Source: Chryseobacterium koreense CCUG 49689
Lineage (GTDB): Bacteria > Bacteroidota > Bacteroidia > Flavobacteriales > Weeksellaceae
Direction of reading: 5' to 3'
DNA length: 64,000 bases
Assembly: GCF_001045435.1 (NCBI RefSeq)
Contig: NZ_LFNG01000006.1
Coordinates: 124,001-188,000, forward strand
Under the pieces are notes generated by a model. It did no database searches, was not told the DNA's origin, and saw nothing but the letters and a program-made list of their open reading frames with translations. The position numbers and the translations under genes were made by a program. Below, in pieces: positions 26,416 to 35,049 of this stretch. Position 1 is the first letter of the stretch, and each line of letters begins with the position of its first letter.

Positions 26416-27427
26416 ATCCATTTTGGTCGATATAATTGGTCAGGCAAGTGCGGAAAACTTAAAGATGTATTTTGTCACTCGTATTCTCAAAGAAGGAATG
26501 AAAGCTAACGCACGTGTTTTGGAAAAGTTTGACTTTAAAGTTTATCAGATAGAGATTACGGATGAAGTAAGAAACTATCTTTATGAACTTTCATTGAAAC
26601 AGTTCAAAAAAATTCAGGATAATGAAGATTTAAACTTTTTCGATTATGATGTCATAGCTGACGAAACAGAACATCTGTTTACTTATCAAATGCAGAATAA
26701 AGTTGGCTCTTTTTCAGACGTTGTTTATAACCAATTAAACCAAAGCCCACCGAAAATCACAGATTTAAACGATATACTCCAAGATGAAACTCTTTGGGCA
26801 TATTGTGTCGAGTTTGAAATTGACAGTAATAAATCTTTTTATACATTTAGAAAAATATCCCCCGGAAAAGTAGGAGTGGAAAAGGAAAAAGACGGAGAAA
26901 AGAAAAGCTTAGGCAGTCAGATAAGGACTTTTTTTGACACCAATACCAATACACTTTCATTGCTAAAAAGCGATACTGTTTATTTAGACAAACAAATAGA
27001 TTGTATCTTTTATGAAGAAACTTTTTACGTATTGAAGAAATTTTACTTTGAGCAACTTGTCGGATTACAAGAAGAATATAAGAAGAGAGCGGAAGACGTA
27101 GCAACATCAATATCTAAACATCAGTGTTTTGGAGATATTAAGCTTCTAACTGATAAAATAGAAACAAAAGCTTCTATTCATAAAAAGTTGATGAAGTTGG
27201 AAAAATTAGGAAATCTAAATTCTTTAACTTCTAAAAACATAAAAAAGTTGGAAACATTGGGTAAAAAGAAAAAAGCACCGATAAACTTAAAAGATGGTAA
27301 AATCCAATTTGAAACGGAAGAAGATATAGATAATGTGGTCAAACTATTATGTGACTATTTCAAAACTGGAGATTATTCAGGTAAGCCCTACGGAACATAC
27401 GCAGGTAAGTTACAAGTGACGGAATAA
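26408..27427 (+). CDS. kwaB: Kiwa anti-phage protein KwaB (DUF4868)
   Basis: 339 aa soluble protein of the DUF4868/KwaB type. Typical are the KSFYTFRKISPGK strand region and the DCIFYEETFYVLKKFYFEQL segment (near 200). A Lys-rich helical C-terminus (about 255-300) could bind nucleic acid. In published Kiwa work KwaB is the effector, associates with KwaA and binds DNA to stop phage replication or late expression. Start overlaps the kwaA stop, indicating coupled translation. Confidence 0.8.
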   Translation: MDKSILVDIIGQASAENLKMYFVTRILKEGMKANARVLEKFDFKVYQIEITDEVRNYLYELSLKQFKKIQDNEDLNFFDYDVIADETEHLFTYQMQNKVGSFSDVVYNQLNQSPPKITDLNDILQDETLWAYCVEFEIDSNKSFYTFRKISPGKVGVEKEKDGEKKSLGSQIRTFFDTNTNTLSLLKSDTVYLDKQIDCIFYEETFYVLKKFYFEQLVGLQEEYKKRAEDVATSISKHQCFGDIKLLTDKIETKASIHKKLMKLEKLGNLNSLTSKNIKKLETLGKKKKAPINLKDGKIQFETEEDIDNVVKLLCDYFKTGDYSGKPYGTYAGKLQVTE

Positions 27428-27505
27428 TGTTGTCATTTCTCACAAGAGGCATAATAAGATAATGTCACACTAATACGCAGTTATACTCCTAAAAAAAAGG
27501 GAAGT

Positions 27506-28141
27506 CTATACAAACTCCCCAATGTCAAAATCACCCAAATCACTTTTCCGCAAGGTGGAAGAACCGTCGTCGCTTTCAGATGAAAGTGTGCTATCCAAAA
27601 GCTCGGCAATTTTTCGGGAAGCACCCTCAATGGAATTTTCCAGTAAGCTGAATAATTCGGTTCCCTGTAATTTCTGAACTATGGCTACCGCTGTTTCCTT
27701 TTGAGCCTGTTCCAAATTCTCTTTTTGGAGCAATGCCCCTACGGAGCTTAGTTCGTCGTAGGTAACCCCTTGGGCAAAACCGTTATCGCCACCGGATATT
27801 CCGTACCTGTTCCATTCTTCTTCCTCTTCCTCCAAATCAGGCATATTGCTGAAAACTTCGTCCAGTTCTTCCTGCGGAATTTGAATGCTGACGTTTTCGT
27901 TTTCGTCGTATTCAATGTCTAAATTATCAGGGTTTATCTCCTGTTCCGTTATTTGGCTTTCATTGGCAGTGTTTGGCAGGGAAAGGCTTCTTACTGGCTT
28001 GGGTTGCCCCATAATATCGGGCAGGTTCGGGTTAACTTTTTCCTGTTTGGACTTTTGCTCCGACCTTTTATGAATGACAATCTTATCCTGCAAAAGCAGG
28101 ACAATGACTATCAGCAGGCAAATCACAATTACTATTTCCAT
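27506..28141 (-). CDS. traD: Conjugal transfer protein TraD (DUF4122)
   Basis: 211 aa. One N-terminal membrane helix (EIVIVICLLIVIVLLLQ) precedes a very acidic disordered region (DLEEEEEEWNRYG) and a C-terminal domain. This matches DUF4122/TraD, found after traA-C in CTnDOT-type clusters. It is last in the detached traA-D unit and converges with kwaB; no clear terminator is seen between them. Confidence 0.75.
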   Translation of the reverse strand: MEIVIVICLLIVIVLLLQDKIVIHKRSEQKSKQEKVNPNLPDIMGQPKPVRSLSLPNTANESQITEQEINPDNLDIEYDENENVSIQIPQEELDEVFSNMPDLEEEEEEWNRYGISGGDNGFAQGVTYDELSSVGALLQKENLEQAQKETAVAIVQKLQGTELFSLLENSIEGASRKIAELLDSTLSSESDDGSSTLRKSDLGDFDIGEFV

Positions 28142-28152
28142 AATCAGATGCT

Positions 28153-28593
28153 TTAAAAAATGGGTTTAAACTTTTCGTTGAAATCATCGGTAATGGCTTT
28201 TTCAAACATCTCAAAATGATGCTCCAGTATGTTATCGAGATAAGCATACAGGGGTATGGCATCTTTACCAATAACCTGTACAATACGGGATAGCCGTTCG
28301 TGGTATTCCTGCCGTATATATATGCTTTTATCGCCCCGCTTTGTCATCGAATGGGTTTTCAAAAAGTGTTCGCCGTAGCTTCCGTCAAGGCTTTTTTTGA
28401 TGCGGTTCCTTTCCCGTTGTACAGGCTTACTTTGTGGTAACTCAACCTGCTTTACCACATCTTGTTCCGCTTCCTTTTCCTGCTCTTCGGCAGGTAGCTG
28501 TAAACCGTCCTTTTTAACGCCGTCTACCATCAGGTTCATCATCATTTCCTCGTTAATGTCCGGCGTTACTTTTCTTTTATTGTCTTTCTCCAT
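28153..28593 (-). CDS. DUF3408 conjugation protein (TraB/TraC position)
   Basis: 146 aa. Charged N-terminal half (QEKEAEQDVVKQVELPQ) and a C-terminal ribbon-helix-helix-like domain: KSIYIRQEYHERLSRIVQVIG then PLYAYLDNILEHHF, written as pieces. DUF3408 proteins are encoded beside the ParA-like TraA in Bacteroidota ICEs. CTnDOT has both traB and traC; only one such gene is present here. Starts 4 bp after traA. Confidence 0.8.
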   Translation of the reverse strand: MEKDNKRKVTPDINEEMMMNLMVDGVKKDGLQLPAEEQEKEAEQDVVKQVELPQSKPVQRERNRIKKSLDGSYGEHFLKTHSMTKRGDKSIYIRQEYHERLSRIVQVIGKDAIPLYAYLDNILEHHFEMFEKAITDDFNEKFKPIF

Positions 28594-28597
28594 AGCA

Positions 28598-29365
28598 CTA
28601 CAATTGAATGATGTTTAAAAATTCGCTGATGAACAGGTCTAACTGGCAGGCTTTCATCAAACGCTCATCGGGTGGCATTACCGTAGAACGGAAAACCGTT
28701 TTGCTGTCCGCTTCGCTTTCCTTGCGAAAACGGGTGCTGTTCTTGATTTGGCTTTGCATCAGGCTTAATCCCAATTGCCCGATTAGCTGATTGTACACGT
28801 CATATAAGGGTGTGCTTTCCCTGCCGTCCACCTGGTTCCAGAAAAGATTAATGGTTTCTATAGATGTCTCGCCTTTTTTCATAATCACGTCCTGTAAAAG
28901 CTGTGTGAAGATGAGCGTACTTTCCATTACCACACGGTCTGCCGTGATGGGCGTGAAAATGTGGTGCATACCTGCCAATGCTTTCAGGATGCCGGGCGTG
29001 TTTACAGTTCCGGGCAGGTCGAAGAACAGCACATCAAGCGGAACGGGAGAAGTGTTTACAAATTCGTGCGCCGCATCGAGTACGCTATCCGCTTTGTGCT
29101 GCATAATGGGATAGGCTTTTTTGTTGATGGTGGTAAACTGCTTATAAGCCAGTTTTTTCAAAGCCTCATTTTCCATTACCATTGCCAAATCACGGGTTTT
29201 CATTTTCATCAGGCTGTGCTGCGGAAAATCCGCATCAAATACGGCTACGTTGTAGCCCAACCGATAGTGCATCGTGCTTGCAACAAGCGTGGTAAATGTG
29301 CTTTTGCCAACACCGCCTTTTTGAGAAGAAAAGGCAACGAACAGAGGTTTCTTTTTTGTGTCCAT
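28598..29365 (-). CDS. traA: ParA-family ATPase TraA
   Basis: 255 aa MinD/ParA-type ATPase with a deviant Walker A, SSQKGGVGKST (13-23), and a Walker B-like VLFFDLPGT (about 115-123). First gene of traA-DUF3408-traD. Likely positions or segregates the element or the transfer apparatus. The 400 bp upstream contain the 8-bp-phased repeat and motif copy e. Confidence 0.9.
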   Translation of the reverse strand: MDTKKKPLFVAFSSQKGGVGKSTFTTLVASTMHYRLGYNVAVFDADFPQHSLMKMKTRDLAMVMENEALKKLAYKQFTTINKKAYPIMQHKADSVLDAAHEFVNTSPVPLDVLFFDLPGTVNTPGILKALAGMHHIFTPITADRVVMESTLIFTQLLQDVIMKKGETSIETINLFWNQVDGRESTPLYDVYNQLIGQLGLSLMQSQIKNSTRFRKESEADSKTVFRSTVMPPDERLMKACQLDLFISEFLNIIQL

Positions 29366-29405
29366 ATTTTTAAAATTTAAAGTTTACATCTTGCTGTTTT
29401 CAGTC

Positions 29406-29717
29406 TTGCAGGCTTGCACCCGTGCAGTCCTGATTTCGTGCTGTCTTTCTTGCAGGATAGCTATCAGGCTTGCCTGCGGGAATTGCTGATTGCCTGCTTC
29501 CTTGCTGTATAGCAGCCCTGCTTTCATTCAGGCATCTTATCAGGGGAGATTGCGTTCTTGCATTCGTTCCGTTCGTCATTCCATCCGTCACGCTTTCCGT
29601 CATTCCTGCGCTCTTGCTTTCTTGCATTCCTGCAATCTTGCAGGCAGGATAACCTGCCATCTTGAATGTGTGCCGTCTGCTTGTCCTGAAGCACGGGCTG
29701 TCTGCCTGCCTGCCAAC
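29406..29717. repeat. Degenerate 8-bp-phased tandem repeat before traA
   Basis: About 39 consecutive octamers with plus-strand consensus YTGCNNNC (for example TTGCATTC, CTGCGCTC, TTGCTTTC, CTGCAATC). Units beginning at 29406, 29518 and 29622 are all in the same 8-bp phase, so no net indel has occurred across the tract. Because 8 is not a multiple of 3, every frame shows an 8-codon pattern, and long spurious ORFs run through both strands (such as 29400-29747). It occupies the leader between motif copy e and traA. Confidence 0.75.
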
Positions 29718-29772
29718 ATTCAGGGGCAAAGAACTCATCAAATTCATTCAGTTGTATAGCGGTGGCAGTGTT

Positions 29773-29798
29773 TGGCGTTCAGAGGCAGCATTTGGCAC
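29773..29798 (-). promoter_or_regulatory. Recurrent ICE upstream motif, copy e
   Basis: Minus-strand reading GCCAAATGCTGCC then after 7 nt GCCAAA, immediately followed by CACTGCC, which begins a second partial unit. It points toward traA but is 407 bp away, with the octamer tract in between. All other copies are 60-90 bp from their gene. Confidence 0.6.
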
Positions 29799-29892
29799 TG
29801 TGGCACAGTGCAACGCTATCGTAAACAGGGCTTTACTTTGTATTGTGATTTTTATTAACGGATTTATGCAAAAGTCTTTTGACATATCAGGA

Positions 29893-30031
29893 GGTAACGG
29901 GAACGGCATCGAGCCGTTTTTCCCTGTTACATTCAATCCGTCCCGCAGGGCGGATTTTTGTGTTCACCGGAACACGGCAAGTTGTGTTTTGAGCATCTCG
30001 GAATGATTTCCGATGCTCAAAACAACTTGCC
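29893..30031 (+). other. Candidate oriT: cluster of four inverted repeats before mobA
   Basis: In order: GTAAC...GTTAC with inner CGGC/GCCG (29894-29930); AATCCGTCC/GGGCGGATT followed by a T run (29935-29959), terminator-like; GTGTTC-accg-GAACAC (29960-29975); and a near-perfect 24-bp stem with two 2-nt bulges (left arm 29976-30003, right arm 30008-30031, loop tgat). oriT regions of MOB systems normally lie just upstream of the accessory and relaxase genes and contain inverted repeats. The nick site cannot be pinned from sequence alone. Confidence 0.5.
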
Positions 30032-30097
30032 CTTTGCAGGGGGCAGAAAACACCTTCCGAAGTCAGGGTTTTGTATGGATTTTAAAATGGATTAGTG

Positions 30098-30529
30098 ATG
30101 AACGATAACAACAAAAAGCAATTGAAAAAGACCGGACGCCGCCCCAAAGAAGACCCGGCGACCATCCGCTATACGATTTCTTTTAACGAGCAGGAACACG
30201 TCCGCTTTCTTGCCCTTTTTGATAAATCAGGTATGCAGGTAAAAGCACATTTTATAACGTCCTGCATCTTTGACAAGACCATAAAGACCATTCAGATTGA
30301 CAAGGGAACGGTTGATTTTTATATGCGGCTGACCTCTTTTCATAGCCAGTTCCGTTCCATAGGTGTAAACTATAACCAAATTGTAAAGCTGTTGTACAAG
30401 AATTTCACCGAGAAAAAAGCCGCAGCGTTCCTGTACAAACTGGAAAAACAGACGGCTGAAATGGCAATGCTGTGTCAGAAAATCATCCAAATAAGTGAGG
30501 AATTTGAAGCCAAACACCTGAAAAAATAG
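30098..30529 (+). CDS. mobA: MobA-type relaxosome accessory protein
   Basis: 143 aa from ATG 30098 (a GTG one codon earlier is less likely). N-terminal basic RRPKEDPATIRYTISFN resembles a ribbon-helix-helix DNA-binding start; the rest is helical, with LTSFHSQFRSIGVNYNQIVKLL typical of MobA/MobC relaxosome proteins (written here as FRSIGVNYNQIVK). It binds oriT to help the relaxase. 8 bp before mobB. Confidence 0.85.
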   Translation: MNDNNKKQLKKTGRRPKEDPATIRYTISFNEQEHVRFLALFDKSGMQVKAHFITSCIFDKTIKTIQIDKGTVDFYMRLTSFHSQFRSIGVNYNQIVKLLYKNFTEKKAAAFLYKLEKQTAEMAMLCQKIIQISEEFEAKHLKK

Positions 30530-30537
30530 CGGTAGAA

Positions 30538-31824
30538 ATGATAGCAAAAATTGGAAGAAGCGCAAATTTATACGGTGCATTGGCGTACAATCAGCTTAAA
30601 GTGGAGAATGAAAACGGGCAGATTTTGTTTGCCAACAAGATGATTGAAACCGCAAGCGGTCATTATTCCGTTGCACAATTAGCACAATCTTTTGCGCCTT
30701 ACCTGATAGCCAACCGAAATACCGAGAAACATACGCTGCATATTTCGCTCAATCCCGACCCGAATGATAAAGTAAGCGATGATAAGTTTAGGGAAATGGC
30801 AGAACAGTATATGCGGGAAATGGGTTACGGAGAACAGCCTTTTGTGGTATTCAAACATACCGATATTGACCGCAGCCATATACACATTGTATCGGTTTGC
30901 GTGGACGAGCAGGGCAAAAAGATTTCGGATAAATTCGAGAAAATGCGGTCTATGAATGTATGCCGTGAACTGGAAAGAAAACACGGGCTGATACCCGCAA
31001 CGGATAAGGAGCGCAATCAAACTGATAAGGTTTTCCGTCCGGTAAAATACAAAGCCGGAGATGTGAAAAGTCAAATTGCTTCGGTCGTTCGCCACCTCCC
31101 GAACTACTACCAATACCAAACATTGGGCGAATACAATGCCCTGCTTTCCCTGTTCAATATTACCACCGAGAAAATCGAGGGCGAATTGCAGGGGCAGCTA
31201 CGGCAGGGTTTATTGTATATTCCTTTAAACGAGCAAGGCGAAAGAGCCGGGCATCCGTTCAAGGCTTCGCTGTTCGGGAAGAGCGCAGGGCTTCCGGCTT
31301 TGGAACTGCATTTTGCGAAATGCAAAACTGCTTTGAAAGACAACCCGACCAAACAGACCCTAAAATCTGCCGTTACCATTGCCCTGAAAACCACAAGCGA
31401 TGAACAGGCATTTAAAAAGCAGTTAGCGGAACAGGGCATTAACGTAGTCGTGCGCCGGAATGATACAGGGCGTATTTATGGCATCACATTTATTGACCAT
31501 AATTCCAAAGCGGTTTGGAACGGTTCACGTTTGGCAACAGAACTTTCTGCCAACACCTTTAATGATTATTGGAACAATAACATCAAACCCGATATTAAAG
31601 AACCTGCCGTTTTACAACCCAAATTATCCACATCAAATGATGCGGATCTTCCTGCGGAAGAACCACATCATTTGTTCGACTTCTTACATACTGAAAAACA
31701 CGAAGACGGTTTGATTGAAGCACTGGGCGGCTTGCTTCCCGAAGCCCAGGGCGAAGATTACGAAGAACAGGACTTTGCCAATAAAATGAAGAAGAAAAGA
31801 AAACGCCAAAGAGGTCAGAAGTAA
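30538..31824 (+). CDS. mobB: Relaxase MobB (relaxase/mobilisation nuclease domain)
   Basis: 428 aa. The relaxase domain occupies about 1-170, with Tyr candidates in the N-terminus (SANLYGALAYNQ) and the metal-binding motif HTDIDRSHIHIV (about 105-116). It nicks oriT and leads the single strand to the recipient. The C-terminal half is likely for protein contacts and ends in a Lys/Arg-rich tail (KMKKKRKRQRGQK). Confidence 0.92.
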   Translation: MIAKIGRSANLYGALAYNQLKVENENGQILFANKMIETASGHYSVAQLAQSFAPYLIANRNTEKHTLHISLNPDPNDKVSDDKFREMAEQYMREMGYGEQPFVVFKHTDIDRSHIHIVSVCVDEQGKKISDKFEKMRSMNVCRELERKHGLIPATDKERNQTDKVFRPVKYKAGDVKSQIASVVRHLPNYYQYQTLGEYNALLSLFNITTEKIEGELQGQLRQGLLYIPLNEQGERAGHPFKASLFGKSAGLPALELHFAKCKTALKDNPTKQTLKSAVTIALKTTSDEQAFKKQLAEQGINVVVRRNDTGRIYGITFIDHNSKAVWNGSRLATELSANTFNDYWNNNIKPDIKEPAVLQPKLSTSNDADLPAEEPHHLFDFLHTEKHEDGLIEALGGLLPEAQGEDYEEQDFANKMKKKRKRQRGQK

Positions 31825-31830
31825 TATTCA

Positions 31831-31856
31831 GCCAAACACTGCCACAGAACGCCACT
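31831..31856 (+). promoter_or_regulatory. Recurrent ICE upstream motif, copy f
   Basis: GCCAAACACTGCC then after 7 nt GCCACT, followed by GGCTGCCAC. It lies between mobB stop and mobC start, 70 bp before mobC and in its orientation. This is the only plus-strand copy in the window. Confidence 0.6.
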
Positions 31857-31925
31857 GGCTGCCACATTCTTAGAGCCACTCCATAGAGCCTTTAAATTCA
31901 CGCCCGAACATTAAAACTTTAGATA

Positions 31926-33926
31926 ATGCAGGGAGAAGACGATTTAAGAGGGCTTGCCAAGATAATGGCTTTTATGCGGGCAGTCAGTATTCTTTTGGTG
32001 CTGATGCACCTTTATTGGTTCTGCTACGGTTTCTTTTTAGAACGTGGTTGGACGTTGGAAGTAATCAACAAGATATTAGGCAATTTCGACCGAACGGCGG
32101 GTTTGTTTTCACACACTCTTTACACCAAAGTATTCGCTTTGGTCTTACTGGCTTTAAGCTGTTTAGGGACAAAGGGCGTAAAGAACGAAAAGATAACCTG
32201 GACTAAAATTTACGTGGCGTTGGGCGTTGGCTTTGTGCTGTTCTTCCTGAACACACCTTTGTTAAAGCTATCTCCGGCAACAGGCACATTCCTGTATATG
32301 CTTACTATCTCATTAGGTTATATCGCCTTGCTGATGGCGGGCGTATGGATGAGCCGCCTGCTTCGTACCAACCTGATGGACGACGTATTTAATAATGAGA
32401 ATGAGAGCTTTCAGCAGGAAACCAAACTGATGGAAAACGAGTATTCCGTTAACCTGCCCACCAAATTTTACTACAAAGGCAAATGGAACAACGGTTGGAT
32501 AAACATTGTAAATCCATTCAGGGCATCAATAGTGTTGGGTACTCCCGGTTCCGGTAAATCTTATGCCATCGTAAACAACTACATCAAGCAGCAGATTGAA
32601 AAAGGCTTTAGTATGTATATCTACGATTTCAAGTTTGACGACCTTTCTACTATTGCCTATAATCACTTACTGAAGCATCGGGATAAATACAAAGTTCAGC
32701 CGAAATTTTACGTGATAAATTTCGACGACCCACGCAAGAGCCACCGTTGCAACCCACTCAATCCCGATTTTATGACGGACATTTCTGATGCTTACGAAGC
32801 GGCATATACTATAATGCTAAACCTTAACAGGTCGTGGATACAGAAGCAAGGGGATTTTTTCGTGGAAAGCCCAATTATTCTTTTGGCTGCGATTATTTGG
32901 TATCTGAAAATCTACGAAGATGGTAAGTATTGTACGTTCCCTCACGCCATTGAATTACTGAATAAAAAGTATTCGGATGTATTCACGATTTTAACTTCAT
33001 ACCCGGATTTGGAAAATTATTTGTCGCCCTTTATGGATGCGTGGCAAGGTGGAGCGCAAGACCAGTTACAAGGACAAATCGCATCGGCAAAAATTCCGCT
33101 ATCAAGGATGATTAGCCCACAACTTTACTGGGTAATGACGGGCGATGATTTTACGCTTGACATCAACAACCCGAAAGAACCTAAAATTTTGTGCGTGGGT
33201 AACAATCCCGACCGTCAAAATATTTATTCCGCAGCTTTGGGTTTATACAATTCGAGGATTGTAAAGCTGATAAACAAAAAGGGACAGCTAAAGAGTTCCG
33301 TTATCATAGATGAGTTGCCCACAATTTATTTCAGGGGACTGGACAATCTTATCGCAACGGCGAGAAGTAATAAGGTTGCGGTATGTTTGGGTTTTCAGGA
33401 TTTTTCGCAGTTGACGAGGGATTACGGCGATAAGGAAAGCAAGGTAATTCAGAATACCGTTGGCAATATATTCAGTGGTCAGGTGGTTGGCGAAACAGCA
33501 AAAAGCCTTTCGGAACGTTTCGGTAAAGTATTACAGAAACGCCAGAGTATGACGATTAACCGCAATGATAAATCTACCTCTATTTCGACACAGTTAGACA
33601 GCCTTATTCCGGCTTCCAAAATCTCAACACTTACACAAGGTTTGTTTGTTGGTTCTGTATCAGATAACTTTGATGAACGTATCGAGCAGAAGATATTTCA
33701 CGCCGAAATTGTAGTGGACAATGAAAAGGTAGCGGCAGAAAGCAAAGCCTATCAGCAAATACCGCAAATCTTATCTTTTGTAAATGAGCAGGGCGAGGAT
33801 AAGATGAAGCAGGAAATAGAAAACAATTACAAGCAGATAAAATCAGACATTCTGAATATTGTTGTTAGTGAAATGGAGCGTATCAAGAATGACCCTAACT
33901 TACAGCATTTGGTGCAGAAAGAATGA
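31926..33926 (+). CDS. mobC: Type IV coupling protein MobC (VirD4/TraG-like)
   Basis: 666 aa. Three or four N-terminal membrane helices (about 20-40, 70-90, 97-115, 120-140) precede a coupling ATPase. Walker A GTPGSGKSY is at about 205-213 and Walker B VIIDELP at about 459. A TraM-recognition type C-terminal domain follows. It docks the relaxosome to the Tra channel. 101 bp after mobB, with its own motif f. Confidence 0.92.
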   Translation: MQGEDDLRGLAKIMAFMRAVSILLVLMHLYWFCYGFFLERGWTLEVINKILGNFDRTAGLFSHTLYTKVFALVLLALSCLGTKGVKNEKITWTKIYVALGVGFVLFFLNTPLLKLSPATGTFLYMLTISLGYIALLMAGVWMSRLLRTNLMDDVFNNENESFQQETKLMENEYSVNLPTKFYYKGKWNNGWINIVNPFRASIVLGTPGSGKSYAIVNNYIKQQIEKGFSMYIYDFKFDDLSTIAYNHLLKHRDKYKVQPKFYVINFDDPRKSHRCNPLNPDFMTDISDAYEAAYTIMLNLNRSWIQKQGDFFVESPIILLAAIIWYLKIYEDGKYCTFPHAIELLNKKYSDVFTILTSYPDLENYLSPFMDAWQGGAQDQLQGQIASAKIPLSRMISPQLYWVMTGDDFTLDINNPKEPKILCVGNNPDRQNIYSAALGLYNSRIVKLINKKGQLKSSVIIDELPTIYFRGLDNLIATARSNKVAVCLGFQDFSQLTRDYGDKESKVIQNTVGNIFSGQVVGETAKSLSERFGKVLQKRQSMTINRNDKSTSISTQLDSLIPASKISTLTQGLFVGSVSDNFDERIEQKIFHAEIVVDNEKVAAESKAYQQIPQILSFVNEQGEDKMKQEIENNYKQIKSDILNIVVSEMERIKNDPNLQHLVQKE

Positions 33927-34040
33927 TTATACTAAATATTTTTGTGATTTTTCTATTAATATATTGTTAGAAGAATTAAAAGTAACAGCACCATTACGTC
34001 AACATATAAAATGCCAAATTTTAATACTCATAATTTAGCA

Positions 34041-34071
34041 TTTGCTTAAATAAACAAATTAGTTACATTTG
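34041..34071 (+). promoter_or_regulatory. Promoter of the arsR-merTP operon
   Basis: TTTG at 34041-34044, a 19-nt spacer and TACATTTG at 34064-34071: an exact Bacteroidota -33/-7 arrangement. The -7 element ends only 4 bp before the ATG at 34076, so the mRNA may be leaderless. The repeated TTAGCATTTGC / TTAGTTACATTTGC pattern may also serve as operator. Confidence 0.65.
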
Positions 34072-34075
34072 CATT

Positions 34076-34453
34076 ATGGATAATACTTCTTGTACACGAC
34101 AACAGGCAGACATTAAACAAATCAATCGCTGTAAAGAAAGAGTTTCGGAACTCCACAGTTCGTTTGACTATTTGTCGAACGCACTTGAATTGACTGGAAA
34201 CAATGTAAGACTGAAAATTCTGTTTCTTCTTTATGAAGAAAAACGACTTTGTGTTTGTGATGTGAGTGAAATTCTTGGAATGACAATTTCAGCGATTTCT
34301 CAGCACTTGAGAAAACTTAAAGACCGAAAGCTTATTGAAACCGAAAGAGAGGCGCAAACCATTTTTTACTCATTGACAAAAGAGTATGAGAAAATGTTGG
34401 ACCCATTTTTTAAAATACTTGACGATAAAAAAAATTTAGAAACAATATGGTAA
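34076..34453 (+). CDS. ArsR/SmtB-family metalloregulator
   Basis: 125 aa. Winged HTH with LCVCDVSEILGMTISAISQHLRK (in pieces LCVCDVSEIL and SAISQHLRK); the CVCD cysteines in the first helix of the HTH are the usual ArsR-type metal ligands. Only Met1 is a sensible start. It overlaps the MerTP gene by 7 bp and probably represses the operon until metal (Hg, As or similar) binds. Confidence 0.9.
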   Translation: MDNTSCTRQQADIKQINRCKERVSELHSSFDYLSNALELTGNNVRLKILFLLYEEKRLCVCDVSEILGMTISAISQHLRKLKDRKLIETEREAQTIFYSLTKEYEKMLDPFFKILDDKKNLETIW

Positions 34454-35049
34454 CGGACGGAAAACTAATTGGGACTGGACTTTTGACAGCAATAGCAGCT
34501 TCATTATGTTGCATTACACCTGTTTTGGCTCTCATAGCAGGAACAAGTGGACTTGCTTCAACTTTCTCTTGGCTCGAACCTTTTCGTCCATATTTTATCG
34601 GGTTAACTATTTTAGTGCTTGCTTTTGCTTGGTATCAAAAATTGAAACCGCAAAAGAAAATTGACTGCAACTGTGAAACAACTGAAAAATCAAACTTTAT
34701 GAAAACAAAATCATTTTTAGGAATTATTACCGTTATGGCGGCTTTACTTTTATCATTTCCGCTTTATGCTCACATTTTTTTTCCAAAGACCGAAAGTAAA
34801 GCAATTATTACCCAAACTTCCAAAATTCAGAAAGTTGAGTTTACAATCAAAGGGATGACTTGTTCAGGTTGTGAACACCACGTTAAAACGGAAGTTAGTA
34901 AACTAAAAGGAATTGTGGAAGTTGTGGTTTCTTATGAGAAAGGCAATGCCATTGTTAAGTTTGACAACAAACAAACAAGTATTATAGAAATTGAAAAAGC
35001 TATCAATTCGACAGGTTATAAATCACTAAAAAGTAAAATTATATCATAA
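34447..35049 (+). CDS. merTP: MerTP-like mercuric ion transporter with HMA domain
   Basis: 200 aa fusion. The N-terminal MerT-like part has a Cys pair (SLCCITP) in helix 1 and two further helices (about 53-65 and 80-105). The C-terminal heavy-metal-associated domain (about 130-195) carries GMTCSGC, like MerP. It imports Hg(II) across the inner membrane. Fused MerTP proteins are usual in Bacteroidota. It overlaps arsR and the next gene by a few bases. No merA reductase is found in the window. Confidence 0.85.
   Translation: MVTDGKLIGTGLLTAIAASLCCITPVLALIAGTSGLASTFSWLEPFRPYFIGLTILVLAFAWYQKLKPQKKIDCNCETTEKSNFMKTKSFLGIITVMAALLLSFPLYAHIFFPKTESKAIITQTSKIQKVEFTIKGMTCSGCEHHVKTEVSKLKGIVEVVVSYEKGNAIVKFDNKQTSIIEIEKAINSTGYKSLKSKIIS

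Noticed and set aside
29406-29717. CRISPR array
   Set aside because: Units are 8 bp and contiguous, without spacers or cas genes.
29400-29747. 115-aa minus-strand ORF before traA with 8-residue periodicity
   Set aside because: It runs through the octamer tract, where the repeat keeps several frames open on both strands (also 29490-29759 plus). The periodicity follows from the DNA repeat. Kept as a repeat, not a gene.
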